15,601 bases of DNA from a bacterium (GCA_029945985.1 JAQSDP010000435.1:1-15601), one strand, 5' to 3'; counted from the stretch's first letter, positions 6,498 through 13,825 are shown. Numbers and translations: made by a program. The notes: generated from the sequence alone by a model not told the origin.

Positions 6498-9179
6498 CTA
6501 CTCGAAATTCATTCGCTTCATCAGGGCAGCGAAGCGGGGGGATGAGTGGAGGTCCTTCCATTTGGGATCTACTTTGAGGAAGACCATTTTGGGGTCGTGC
6601 TCGGCGAAGCCTTTTTCGAGCCAGTCTAGCGCGTTTTCAGTATCGCCGAGGCCCAGATGTGCGAGCGCTAAATGAGTCGGCGGCATTCCACGGGTCTTGC
6701 CGATCTCCATCATTTCCCCGAGCACCTGCTTCGCTTCTTCGCGAAGGCCCATCTTTGCCAGTGCATAGCTTTCCATGGCGACGGAATAGGTCGACGCCGA
6801 AGAAAGCTTTCGTGCTTTGCGGGCCGCGATAAGTGCCTCGGGGTACTTCTGTTCGTCGATATAGACCAGAGAGAGGAACAGGTGCGTCATCCAAAAATTT
6901 GGAGCGAGGTCGAGCGTTTTCTGCAGACGGTCGAGGGCCTCACCGTTCTTGCCGGCCTGAAAAAGGAACTGGCCTTCCAATGCACCGGCAAACGGAAACA
7001 GCGGGTCCAATTCGCGAGCTATTTTTACTTCGGCTAACGCCTGATTATGTCTTCCAAGATTAGACAGAAGATGGGCGTAGGATATGTGAGCGTTGATGTC
7101 ATTAGGATTCAATTCGATAGCCCGCTGAAAATGTCTTTCGGCTCCGGCCCAATCCCAGTCGCCCCAAAAAAGCGTCATTCCCATCGTGGCGTGACCGGCC
7201 GAAAGAGAATCGTCGATCTCGATCGCACGGTTTGCGGCAGCCTTGGATTTCGCGAACGACTCAACCGGCGTTACCTCGCTTCCGATGCCGAGAGAACGAT
7301 ATGCGTCGGCGATTCCCGCGTAGGCGAGAGCGTAATTCGGATCGCGGTCGATCGCCTGTTGGAAGTATGCAATTCCCTGGCGGATCTCGTCGGGCAGTAG
7401 TTTGAACACGTGGAATCGGCCACGTAGATAGAGTTGATATGCCTCGACATTTTCAGTGTAGCGTTTGTTGAGTTGGGCCGTGTCGGATGGCGTCAGCTTG
7501 ATTCTCAGATTCCGAGCGACGGCTTGAGCTATCTCGTTTTGCGCCGCTATGACATCGGTAAGGGTGCTTACATATTGATTTCCCCAGATCTGCGAGTCAT
7601 CGGCGGCATCGACCAAACGTACGTTGATCACGAGCTTGTCACCTAGTTGCTTGATATCGCCGGTGACGAGCGTCTCGACGCCTAGTCTGGAAGCGATCGC
7701 ACGGGTGTCCGACTGATCAGCCTTGAATCGGAAGGAGGAGTTGCGCGACATCACTTTCAATCCGGAAAGCTGCGAAAGATTGTTTATGATGCTTTCGCTA
7801 ACCCCGTCGGCGAGAAACTCGGCGCTTGGATCTCCGCTTGCGTTGGTGAATGGCAGAACGGCCAAAGATCGTCGTCCTGCCGTCTCCCCGTTTTGCCGAT
7901 CGACGTAAAAATAATAACCCGCGCCTAACGCGGCAAGGGCGAGTAGCGACAAAGAGATCCATTTGACGAAGCTAACGCCACTCGCGGCCGCGCCTTCGGC
8001 CCTCGTGTTCGGATCGTTCACCTCGTCCGTTATCCGCGGAAGTACCGCCGTTGGAATATTCGTTGCGCCGGCGTGAGCGGTTCCCAACTTTTCATTGAAC
8101 GCGAAATTGTCCTTCAAGGCCCTAAGATCCTTAAGAAGCTCTTCAGATGTCTGATACCGTTCGTTCTTATTCTTACAAAGGGTTTTCGAGACTATCCGCT
8201 GCAATTCGTCTGAAACGTTTGAAGCGGGGAGTGCCAGAGGCGCGGGCTCGGCGTTGATTACGTTGGCGAAGGTCTCGGGCATTGAAGTGCCTTGAAAGGG
8301 GGTAGCTCCGGTGAGCAGTTCGTAAAGAACTACGCCAAGGCTGAATATATCAGTGCGTTCATCAACCGCTTCGCCTTTGGCCTGCTCAGGCGACATGTAA
8401 TTTACCGTGCCCATTATCACACCCTGTGCGGTCTGGTTGCGGGTCGCCGCCTCATGCCCACCCCCAATCAAACCGTTATCCGGTTTCAGAAGCTTTGCAA
8501 GCCCGAAGTCCAGTACTTTGACGTAACCGTCTGGGCGAACGACTATGTTTTCGGGTTTGATATCGCGATGCACGATCCCCGTTCCGTGTGCCGCGGCAAG
8601 TGCACCGGCGATCTGGATAGCGATCTCGATCACTTGCGACACCGTCATTTCGGCTTTGCCCACGAGATCCCGAAGCGTCCGGCCCTCGACATATTCGCTT
8701 ACGATAAAGTTCGCGTCGTCACCGACGTTTATCTCGTGGATCACGAGAATGTTCGGGTGATTCAGAGAGGAGGCGGCCTTAGCTTCGCGAATGAATCGCT
8801 GCAGGTGCGAATCGTTTTTCCCGAAATGTTCGTTGAGTATCTTGATCGCCACGCGTCGATCGAGCTTTTCGTCCTGGGCAAGATAAACTTCACCCATTCC
8901 GCCGACGCCGATCTGGCGGAGTATCTTGTAATGAGCGAAGCGGTCGCCGGAGCGAAGGATTCCTTTGGGTTCTAAGATCGCGCTCGCGACTTCGCCGGCC
9001 GCCGGCTGCTCAAGGAATTCGCCAGCCCCCTCAGATGTGGACAAAAGTCTTTCGACCTCGTCTCGCAATGCGGCATCCGATTCGCAGGCGCGGTCGAGGT
9101 ATCGGTCGCGCTCCGCCGGTTCCAATTCCGCGACAGCGTCGAACAATTCTTTAACCTGCTTCCAGCGTTCAGCGGTCAT
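6498..9179 (-). CDS. Serine/threonine protein kinase with TolB-like and TPR extracytoplasmic region
   Basis: Starting at the ATG at 9179 the protein has 893 residues. The start was chosen because MTAERWKQVKELFDAV is the usual beginning of this family, an AGGAG lies 8 bases upstream, and the ATG overlaps the stop of the sigma gene as ATGA. Order: N-terminal helical region (1-75); Hanks-type kinase about 84-355 with G-loop GVGGMGEV (91-98), K113, E132, HRDIKPEN (204-211), DFG (224-226) and SPE (263-265), so catalytically intact; a Thr/Gly-rich juxtamembrane stretch; a transmembrane segment at about 407-425; a FlgO/TolB-N-like domain beginning SLAVLPFTN (438-446) to about 562; then several TPR-like repeats (about 575-860). 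The outside half probably senses or binds a partner. It likely phosphorylates cytosolic targets, possibly the coupled sigma factor. This architecture is common in Acidobacteriota. Confidence 0.95.
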   Translation of the reverse strand: MTAERWKQVKELFDAVAELEPAERDRYLDRACESDAALRDEVERLLSTSEGAGEFLEQPAAGEVASAILEPKGILRSGDRFAHYKILRQIGVGGMGEVYLAQDEKLDRRVAIKILNEHFGKNDSHLQRFIREAKAASSLNHPNILVIHEINVGDDANFIVSEYVEGRTLRDLVGKAEMTVSQVIEIAIQIAGALAAAHGTGIVHRDIKPENIVVRPDGYVKVLDFGLAKLLKPDNGLIGGGHEAATRNQTAQGVIMGTVNYMSPEQAKGEAVDERTDIFSLGVVLYELLTGATPFQGTSMPETFANVINAEPAPLALPASNVSDELQRIVSKTLCKNKNERYQTSEELLKDLRALKDNFAFNEKLGTAHAGATNIPTAVLPRITDEVNDPNTRAEGAAASGVSFVKWISLSLLALAALGAGYYFYVDRQNGETAGRRSLAVLPFTNASGDPSAEFLADGVSESIINNLSQLSGLKVMSRNSSFRFKADQSDTRAIASRLGVETLVTGDIKQLGDKLVINVRLVDAADDSQIWGNQYVSTLTDVIAAQNEIAQAVARNLRIKLTPSDTAQLNKRYTENVEAYQLYLRGRFHVFKLLPDEIRQGIAYFQQAIDRDPNYALAYAGIADAYRSLGIGSEVTPVESFAKSKAAANRAIEIDDSLSAGHATMGMTLFWGDWDWAGAERHFQRAIELNPNDINAHISYAHLLSNLGRHNQALAEVKIARELDPLFPFAGALEGQFLFQAGKNGEALDRLQKTLDLAPNFWMTHLFLSLVYIDEQKYPEALIAARKARKLSSASTYSVAMESYALAKMGLREEAKQVLGEMMEIGKTRGMPPTHLALAHLGLGDTENALDWLEKGFAEHDPKMVFLKVDPKWKDLHSSPRFAALMKRMNFE

Positions 9180-9823
9180 CCATTCAACTCCTGAAACAGC
9201 CAGGCCTTTGCCGTTCGCCATTCATTCTTTACCGTCGCGGGCGAGATCCCCAGGGCCTCTGCCGTTTCTTCTACGCTCATTCCGCTAAAGAAGCGCAGCT
9301 CAACGATTCGGGATTGCCTTTCGTCGAGTTGCGCTAGTCGGGTCAGGGCTTCATCAAGTGCGACCAGATCGACATTTAATCCGGCTGCTGACGCTGCAAA
9401 TTCAGCAGCCTCAAGCGGCAAGTTTTCTGCATTGCCCCCACGCTTGTCGCGGTGGCGCGACCTGGCGTGATCGACCAGTATCCGCCGCATCGACTGAGCG
9501 GCTATGCCGAAGAAATGAGCCCGGTTCTTCCAGTTCACCTCCCGCTGATCGATAAGCTTCAGGTAAGCCTCGTTGATGAGCGCGGTGGCCTGAAGCGTGT
9601 GGCCGATGCGTTCACGACGCAGGTAGTTCGTCGCCTGACGGTGCAGTTCGGCGTATACGATGGGCATCATCGCCTCGAGCGCTTCCTCCTTCCCTGAACT
9701 CCACTCCTGCAGCCAAAGCGTTATCTCAGGCTGCTGATCTGCCGATTGCTCCATATATTCTACGCTGGTGTGCGCTGAAGACGTCGCTTCGAGGTTCCGG
9801 GTAATTATTTCACTAAATGCCAT
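9176..9823 (-). CDS. ECF-subfamily RNA polymerase sigma factor
   Basis: 215 residues from the ATG at 9823. Sigma region 2 spans about 52-121, including LRRERIGHTLQATALINEAY (68-87) and FFGIAAQSMRRILVDHARSR (104-123), features of the acidobacterial and planctomycete ECF group described by the TIGR02999 model. Region 4 spans about 157-212 with a helix-turn-helix at MSVEETAEALGISPATVKNE. A second ATG at 9754 would give 192 residues, closer to the usual family length; neither start has a good Shine-Dalgarno, so the N-terminus is uncertain. No anti-sigma gene is visible; the next gene in the operon is a Ser/Thr kinase overlapping by four bases, and members of this group are thought to be controlled by such kinases. 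The regulon is unknown. Confidence 0.93.
   Translation of the reverse strand: MAFSEIITRNLEATSSAHTSVEYMEQSADQQPEITLWLQEWSSGKEEALEAMMPIVYAELHRQATNYLRRERIGHTLQATALINEAYLKLIDQREVNWKNRAHFFGIAAQSMRRILVDHARSRHRDKRGGNAENLPLEAAEFAASAAGLNVDLVALDEALTRLAQLDERQSRIVELRFFSGMSVEETAEALGISPATVKNEWRTAKAWLFQELNG
9188..9192 (-). promoter_or_regulatory. Ribosome binding site of the kinase inside the sigma gene
   Basis: AGGAG on the minus strand, inside the last codons of the sigma gene, lies 8 bases before the kinase ATG at 9179. The ATGA stop/start overlap makes translational coupling likely, and it decides for 9179 over the ATG at 9221 that lies within the sigma coding region. Confidence 0.7.
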
Positions 9824-9914
9824 AAATGCTCAAAAAAACTTTTAGCTCTGTTTCTGAATTGCGTCGCGTTAGTCATTGAAGGCCAAAAACGCCTAATAAA
9901 CGAAGAAAATCAGA

Positions 9915-9919
9915 GGGAG
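9915..9919 (+). promoter_or_regulatory. Ribosome binding site of the small secreted protein
   Basis: GGGAG inside a purine-rich AGAGGGAGA run, 6 bases before the ATG at 9926. It is the strongest Shine-Dalgarno in the window and confirms that start. The 102-bp gap to the divergent sigma gene must hold both promoters, but no convincing -35/-10 pair was seen for either. Confidence 0.65.
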
Positions 9920-9925
9920 AATCAA

Positions 9926-10420
9926 ATGAAGAATAATTTTGTAGAATACGGCCGCTTCTCGTTAGCGACGTTTGCTTTGCTATTTGTAGCCGTAGCCGGG
10001 TGTTCAGTTCAGGCGCAGAAGCAATCGGCGGACAGGATTGTCGGTGCTTGGGAAACGACGGTGACGCCCACGAATTGCATCAGCGGCGAACCCATCGCAC
10101 CGGCCTTTCCGGGCGTTATCACTTTCAATGAGGGCGGGACAGTTGCTGAATTTGGAGCTAACCCAGGAACACCTTATCGAACACCGGGACACGGGATCTG
10201 GGTAAGCAACGGAGGCGAGGATTACACAATGAAGTTCTCTTTCATTCCGCTGAACCAATTCGGGGCTCCGGTGGGGCGGCTGAGGGTAACTCAGAGCCTC
10301 CAACTCGCCAAATTCAGCGACGAATCGAGCACAAGCGGTGGATTCGTTCTGACGAACCTGGCTGGCGCTGTTATCGCCACGGGCTGTTCGACGAGTACGG
10401 CTGTACGCGTCACCTTATAG
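9926..10420 (+). CDS. Small secreted protein or lipoprotein of unknown function
   Basis: 164 residues. The N-terminus carries a signal sequence with hydrophobic core at 11-25. It may be lipidated: VAGC at 23-26 fits a lipobox with Cys26; a cut after VQA (28-30) by ordinary signal peptidase is the alternative. The mature part begins ADRIVGAWETTVTPTNCISG and is Gly/Thr/Phe-rich with predicted beta character, like small lipocalin-like or avidin-like barrels, but no firm family can be named. Cys51 and Cys154 could form a disulfide. From memory, proteins with the pattern 'GAW.T.VTP.nC..G.pIap.F.G...F..GGT..E' recur in Acidobacteriota, often near signalling genes. It diverges from the sigma/kinase operon, so it may be a target or the sensed envelope component. 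Confidence 0.78.
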   Translation: MKNNFVEYGRFSLATFALLFVAVAGCSVQAQKQSADRIVGAWETTVTPTNCISGEPIAPAFPGVITFNEGGTVAEFGANPGTPYRTPGHGIWVSNGGEDYTMKFSFIPLNQFGAPVGRLRVTQSLQLAKFSDESSTSGGFVLTNLAGAVIATGCSTSTAVRVTL

Positions 10421-10444
10421 GATCCATTTTTTATTAGACCGTCT

Positions 10445-10507
10445 GGGTCTCACTTGTTTCTATGCTCCTTTCTTTCAGGAAAGAAGTTGATGAAACGGGG
10501 GAGACCC
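10445..10507. repeat. Inverted repeat enclosing a small hairpin in the gap before the two-TM gene
   Basis: GGGTCTC (10445-10451) pairs perfectly with GAGACCC (10501-10507). Inside the loop TTCTTT and AAAGAA pair across CAGG, giving a nested hairpin. The 137-bp gap separates the secreted-protein gene from the next plus-strand gene. It could be part of a terminator, a leader structure, or chance; there is no T-run after the outer arm. Confidence 0.3.
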
Positions 10508-10557
10508 GATTCGCGCCGGAGTTGCTTTCCCGCGCCATTTGTGAAAAATAGGGTGTG

Positions 10558-10851
10558 ATGGCTGATCCGCGTGTGGCAAAATCGGCTAAGGACACTTCGC
10601 TCTTCGGGGAGAAGAAGCCGTTTGCGGGGTCGGTGGTTTGGGCATGTGCAGTCTATTCGCTAGTCCCGCTGGTCGGGGTCGTTTTTGTCCCTTTCATTTA
10701 TCTGTTCGGCGTAGTCGCAGTCGCAAAGGGCGATGGGAGGAATCGGCAGTCGGCCCTTGGGGCGATGGCGGCGGGCCTGTTGATCTTGTTGGTGCAGTTG
10801 GTGCTTTGGTGGCTGCTGTACGCGGTGCCTAAATGGGGCGTGCAAGTATGA
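10558..10851 (+). CDS. Small two-transmembrane protein
   Basis: 97 residues from the ATG at 10558 (a GTG at 10555 adds one codon). AGGG lies 5 bases upstream. Two hydrophobic segments, about 25-54 (VVWACAVYSLVPLVGVVFVP and on) and 68-90, are joined by a short polar loop GDGRNRQSA, giving a hairpin-like membrane protein with both ends on the same side, probably inside. No family recognised. Its last bases overlap the next ATG (ATGA, 10848-10851), so it is translationally coupled to the HAS-barrel-like protein and probably works with it, perhaps by placing it at the membrane. Confidence 0.75.
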   Translation: MADPRVAKSAKDTSLFGEKKPFAGSVVWACAVYSLVPLVGVVFVPFIYLFGVVAVAKGDGRNRQSALGAMAAGLLILLVQLVLWWLLYAVPKWGVQV

Positions 10852-11435
10852 AGATCGCGAAGATCGTCAGTTCTAATTCGCATATCGCGTATGTTGCGCG
10901 GGTGTTGGATAAGCGTGACGGTGGGGCTGATCCGCCGGCAGATGAATACGGGTTTGGGCGGTTTGTTTCGATCGAGGACGGGACGGAACGGATAGTAGGC
11001 GTGATATCAGATTCGCGGCTGGTAAACCCGGAGTATTTGAGCTCTTCGACGCGGCTCGGGCAGGCATCGGCGCTGGGCGAATTGCGGCGCGACCTGGTTG
11101 AGGACAAGCGGACGCTGATCGCGATACTGCTGCTGGGATCGATCGCCGAGGGCGTGCCGGTTCATTCGATACCGCTGAGGGTGCTGCCGTCGGGTGCGGA
11201 TGTGGAATCAATGTCGGGTGAGGACGCGGCGGCGTTTCATCGGGCGGGGGATGGCGGAGTGCGGATGGGATATTTCCCTAGCCTGATGTCCCATTCAGGA
11301 CCGCTGTCAACTACTTTGGCTAAGACGATCATCGATAGTCTGAAACCTCATTTTTCCGATACCGAACAACAGAAACTCGCCGTCATGGCGGATTCACTTT
11401 CGTGGAAGCAGGCGTTTGGGGATTCCCGATTCTAA
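10848..11435 (+). CDS. HAS-barrel-like protein (HerA N-terminal-domain type) of unknown function
   Basis: 195 residues from the ATG at 10848, which overlaps the stop of the preceding gene as ATGA; an upstream ATG five codons earlier lies inside that gene and is less likely. The N-terminus, MKIAKIVSSNSHIAYVARVL, then YGFGRFVSIEDG and ERIVGVISDSRLVNPEY (about 1-63), follows the pattern of the HAS barrel found at the start of HerA-type translocases and ATP synthase subunits (a 'vvs..s...yvv.v' strand, 'fv.ie', 'vGvv.d'). No Walker A motif follows, so this is a barrel without its ATPase. The rest is alpha/beta, ending in a helical segment (about 155-195). It could dock a separate HerA-like motor encoded elsewhere. 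The family call is from pattern memory only. Confidence 0.7.
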   Translation: MKIAKIVSSNSHIAYVARVLDKRDGGADPPADEYGFGRFVSIEDGTERIVGVISDSRLVNPEYLSSSTRLGQASALGELRRDLVEDKRTLIAILLLGSIAEGVPVHSIPLRVLPSGADVESMSGEDAAAFHRAGDGGVRMGYFPSLMSHSGPLSTTLAKTIIDSLKPHFSDTEQQKLAVMADSLSWKQAFGDSRF

Positions 11436-11509
11436 CGCTGCATTTATCCACGAAATAAGAAAAGTAGAAAGAAGAAGAGAATAAACAAAAGACCTGAAAG
11501 CCTATCTAT

Positions 11510-12298
11510 ATGGTCAAGTTGGAAACGATCTACACGGAGAATTGTCTTAACACGTTTCGGCGTACGCCCGACGACTTTATCGACATGACGATAACGAGTC
11601 CGCCGTATGACGATCTGCGGGAGTACAACGGGTATCACTTTCCGGTCGAGGAGATCGCGGCTGGGCTGTTTGCGAAGACGAAGCCGGGCGGAGTCGTGAT
11701 CTGGGTAGTGGGTGATCGGACGGTGAATGGGGACGAGACGCTGTCGAGCTTTAAGCACGCATTCGCGTTCAAGGAAGCTGGATTCCGCGTGCACGATACG
11801 ATGATCTACGCGAAGAATAACCCGATCCCGAGCGACTGCGGCAAGCGGTATCGGCAGTGCTTCGAGTATATGTTTTGTTTCTCGAAGGGCGCGCCAAAGA
11901 CGTTCAACCCGATGACGCAGGCGATCAAGCAGGAGAAAGCGTTCAAATCTTTTCGGATCACTAAGGTCGGGCGCAACGACCTCGCCCACGATCATATCGC
12001 CCCGAAGGAGCGCAAGGTTAACAACATCTTCTTCTACAACGTTGGCACCTCGTCCTCGCGAGATAAGATCGCGTTTCAGCATCCGGCTATCTTCCCGGAA
12101 CAACTCGTCGAAGATCAGATCCGCACGTGGACAAACGAAGGTGACGTCGTCTATGACTGCTTTATGGGCAGCGGGACGACGGCAAAGGTCGCTTCCCTGC
12201 TCGGCCGGCGATGGTTCGGGTCGGAGATCTCGGCTGAGTATGTGAAGATCGCCGAGCAGCGGATCGCTGCGTACCTGGGTGGGCAGGCGGCGGCTTGA
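11510..12298 (+). CDS. Site-specific DNA methyltransferase, beta class (N6-adenine or N4-cytosine)
   Basis: 262 residues. The catalytic motif IV is TSPPY (29-33) and the AdoMet-binding motif I is DCFMGSGTT (216-224), preceded by HPAIFPEQL (191-199). Motif IV before motif I is the beta-class order. SPPY occurs in both N4-cytosine and some N6-adenine enzymes, so the base modified is left open. The region about 103-190 between them is the probable target-recognition part. No restriction endonuclease, specificity subunit or repair gene lies beside it, so it looks like an orphan modifying enzyme, either regulatory or a relic of a restriction system. A purine-rich, AT-rich stretch (11450-11495) precedes the start, and no good Shine-Dalgarno is seen. 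The window does not decide whether it is co-transcribed with the upstream pair 75 bp away. Confidence 0.92.
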   Translation: MVKLETIYTENCLNTFRRTPDDFIDMTITSPPYDDLREYNGYHFPVEEIAAGLFAKTKPGGVVIWVVGDRTVNGDETLSSFKHAFAFKEAGFRVHDTMIYAKNNPIPSDCGKRYRQCFEYMFCFSKGAPKTFNPMTQAIKQEKAFKSFRITKVGRNDLAHDHIAPKERKVNNIFFYNVGTSSSRDKIAFQHPAIFPEQLVEDQIRTWTNEGDVVYDCFMGSGTTAKVASLLGRRWFGSEISAEYVKIAEQRIAAYLGGQAAA

Positions 12299-12385
12299 TC
12301 GAAGATTATACGCCGGATGCGTGCGGTCAGTGGTTGAGTCACCCGGCAGGCATTACAACCATTTCCTCGCGGCAAGCGTCTATCC

Positions 12386-12394
12386 TGTTACAAT
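12386..12394 (+). promoter_or_regulatory. Candidate extended -10 promoter of the secreted protein gene
   Basis: TGTTACAAT at 12386-12394 is an extended -10 (TGn then TACAAT, five of six). No proper -35 is seen; TTCCTC at 12364-12369 is poor. Start of transcription would be near 12401, giving a leader of about 24 bases before the ATG at 12425. Confidence 0.35.
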
Positions 12395-12424
12395 TCGAAT
12401 TCCAGGATCTCTCTCCGGATAACT

Positions 12425-12970
12425 ATGAAGATTACCCACATTTTAATCGTGCTGGCCGTATTTGTCGGTGCAGCGTTGGGTCAAATGCGTCCGCCGGAGA
12501 CGGAAACGACGACGAAAGACGTCAAGCCGGCACCGGCAACGGTGAACGCTCAATATCAGGGCGGGTTTTTTGGCGTTAGCGATAAGGAATCGGGCACGCT
12601 GAAATTCGATGACGCGAATGAGCGACTAGTCTTTTTCGGCGAGGATGGCAAAGAGCGCTTTGGAATTCCCTATTCATCAGTGCTGACTGTCTATCCGGAT
12701 GAGAAATCGGTGACTACTACGGCGGGAAACGTAGTTAAGTACATTCCGCTCCCTGGCGCCGGACTCGCAGGGTTGATCAGGGAGAAGCGGCGATATCTGA
12801 TCCTCAACTACGACGATCCGGATGTCGATGCTAAGGGAACGACGAGCTTCAAGCTTGCGAACAAGGACATTCTCGAATCGGTGATCTTCTCGATCGGGAC
12901 GAAAGCGAAGATGAAACAGCGCGGCGACGCGTATGTTCGCCCCCGAGTGGCACAGGCGGATACCAACTAA
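12425..12970 (+). CDS. Secreted protein of unknown function with a PH-like beta domain
   Basis: 181 residues. Residues 1-19 form a Sec signal peptide (Lys2, hydrophobic 5-17, ALG then Gln20). A Pro/Thr-rich linker (22-42) is followed by a beta-rich part from about 48 to 160: GTLKFDDANERLVFFGEDGKER (57-78), then IPYSSVLTVYPDEKSV (81-96), a pattern seen in bacterial PH- or GRAM-like domains that carry a strand-turn-strand 'g.l.f.....lvF......f.ipy..i..v'. The C-terminal tail is basic. The family is not certain and no enzyme motif is present. The stop TAA overlaps the stop of the convergent rsmE gene. The Shine-Dalgarno is weak. Confidence 0.77.
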   Translation: MKITHILIVLAVFVGAALGQMRPPETETTTKDVKPAPATVNAQYQGGFFGVSDKESGTLKFDDANERLVFFGEDGKERFGIPYSSVLTVYPDEKSVTTTAGNVVKYIPLPGAGLAGLIREKRRYLILNYDDPDVDAKGTTSFKLANKDILESVIFSIGTKAKMKQRGDAYVRPRVAQADTN

Positions 12971-13698
12971 TTTACATCTCCAAAGCGGTGCTGCAGGATG
13001 GATGCGATCGAGATCGCTGCGGTATCGGCTTTAAGTATCCGGCCGCCGAATGTGATCGATGTGATCCCGGCGGCTGACGCTTTTTCTATTTCGGCGTCGT
13101 CCCATCCGCCTTCGGGGCCGATGAGCGCAAGGATCTTCTTCGCTCCTTCTACTGCATCAAAGCTCTCGCCGTCGCGTTCTGAGAATTGGATCCGCGTTAT
13201 GTCTTCGCCGGCAGTTCGATCGATCAGTTCTCGGAAATCCACAACCTCTTCTATTTGCATCAGCCGTGCCCGGCCGCATTGTTTGGTCGCTTCCATTGCG
13301 ATGCGTTTCCAGCGGGCGGAGCGCTTGGATGGGTCGGCGACTTTCACATCGCAGCGCGCAGAGGTCATTGGGATAAATCGGTTGACGCCAAGTTCGACGG
13401 CTTTTTGGACGACGAGGTCGAGCTTTTCGCCCTTGAGGAGTACGGCGGCTACGGACAGGTCGAGCGGAGATTCGGGTGATGACGGAGTAACTTCGTTCTC
13501 TATCATCAGCCTCACTTGCCGTTTTTCGACCGCGTCGATGCGGCATTCGAACTCGCGGCGCTCGCCATCGAATACGTTTGCGCTGTCACCAGCCTTCAGA
13601 CGCAGAACGTCGCGCAGATGGCGCGTCTCGTCCTCGTCTAGGATGACGAGTCCACCGTCGAACTGCGATGGCGATGCGTAAAAACGTCTGGTGGTCAT
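12967..13698 (-). CDS. rsmE: 16S rRNA (uracil(1498)-N(3))-methyltransferase RsmE
   Basis: RsmE uses S-adenosylmethionine to methylate N3 of U1498 in 16S rRNA, near the decoding centre. Starting at the ATG at 13698 (MTTRRFYASPSQFDG) the protein has 243 residues, the normal family length; the frame continues 48 codons upstream, but those residues do not resemble the family and run through a repeat element. A PUA-like N-terminal domain spans 1-70 and the SPOUT domain about 75-240 with KAVELGV (99-105), ATKQCGR (137-143), IGPEGGW (193-199) and FGGRILKADTAA (217-228). The last has Asp where most members have Glu (ETA). It lies 127 bp after the 180-aa gene on the same strand, so it may be in that operon or have its own promoter. 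No strong Shine-Dalgarno is seen. Confidence 0.93.
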   Translation of the reverse strand: MTTRRFYASPSQFDGGLVILDEDETRHLRDVLRLKAGDSANVFDGERREFECRIDAVEKRQVRLMIENEVTPSSPESPLDLSVAAVLLKGEKLDLVVQKAVELGVNRFIPMTSARCDVKVADPSKRSARWKRIAMEATKQCGRARLMQIEEVVDFRELIDRTAGEDITRIQFSERDGESFDAVEGAKKILALIGPEGGWDDAEIEKASAAGITSITFGGRILKADTAAISIASILQHRFGDVN

Positions 13699-13713
13699 AT
13701 TTGATATCACATT

Positions 13714-13792
13714 GGTCTGTGCTTTTCGTTCGTTTGTGGTTAAGAACAAAGCCGGGACCACAGAAAGCACAGAACCAGAAGAAAACACAGAA
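13714..13792. repeat. Intergenic 9-nt tandem repeat with inverted arms
   Basis: Between rsmE and the 180-aa gene lie four tandem 9-mers: ACCACAGAA (13757), AGCACAGAA (13766), the diverged CCAGAAGAA (13775) and AACACAGAA (13784-13792). On the left, 13714-13740 reads on the minus strand as ACCACAAAC, GAACGAAAA, GCACAGACC, a related set in opposite orientation, so the element is a dyad around a 16-bp spacer (13741-13756). The right arm 13757-13776 pairs with the left if one 9-nt unit is looped out. Similar 'ACCACAGAGAACACAGAG' elements are, from memory, dispersed in Acidobacteriota and other environmental phyla. Confidence 0.6.
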
Positions 13793-13825
13793 CAAAACCC
13801 GCGTCGATTCGGCAATCTAGACCGA

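Noticed and set aside
8292..8975. 227-codon plus-strand frame
   Set aside because: It lies antisense to the kinase domain of the Ser/Thr kinase and has no family features.
9180..9221. 14-codon N-terminal extension of the kinase
   Set aside because: It lies inside the sigma gene, and the ATG at 9179 has a good ribosome binding site and the usual family start.
11444..11452. TTATCCACG as a DnaA box
   Set aside because: A single copy with one mismatch, no cluster and no origin-like genes nearby.
12998..13681. 227-codon plus-strand frame
   Set aside because: It is antisense to rsmE and Ser/Arg-rich, typical of a shadow frame.
13757..13792. Tandem 9-mers as a CRISPR array
   Set aside because: Units are too short, contiguous and without spacers; no cas genes.
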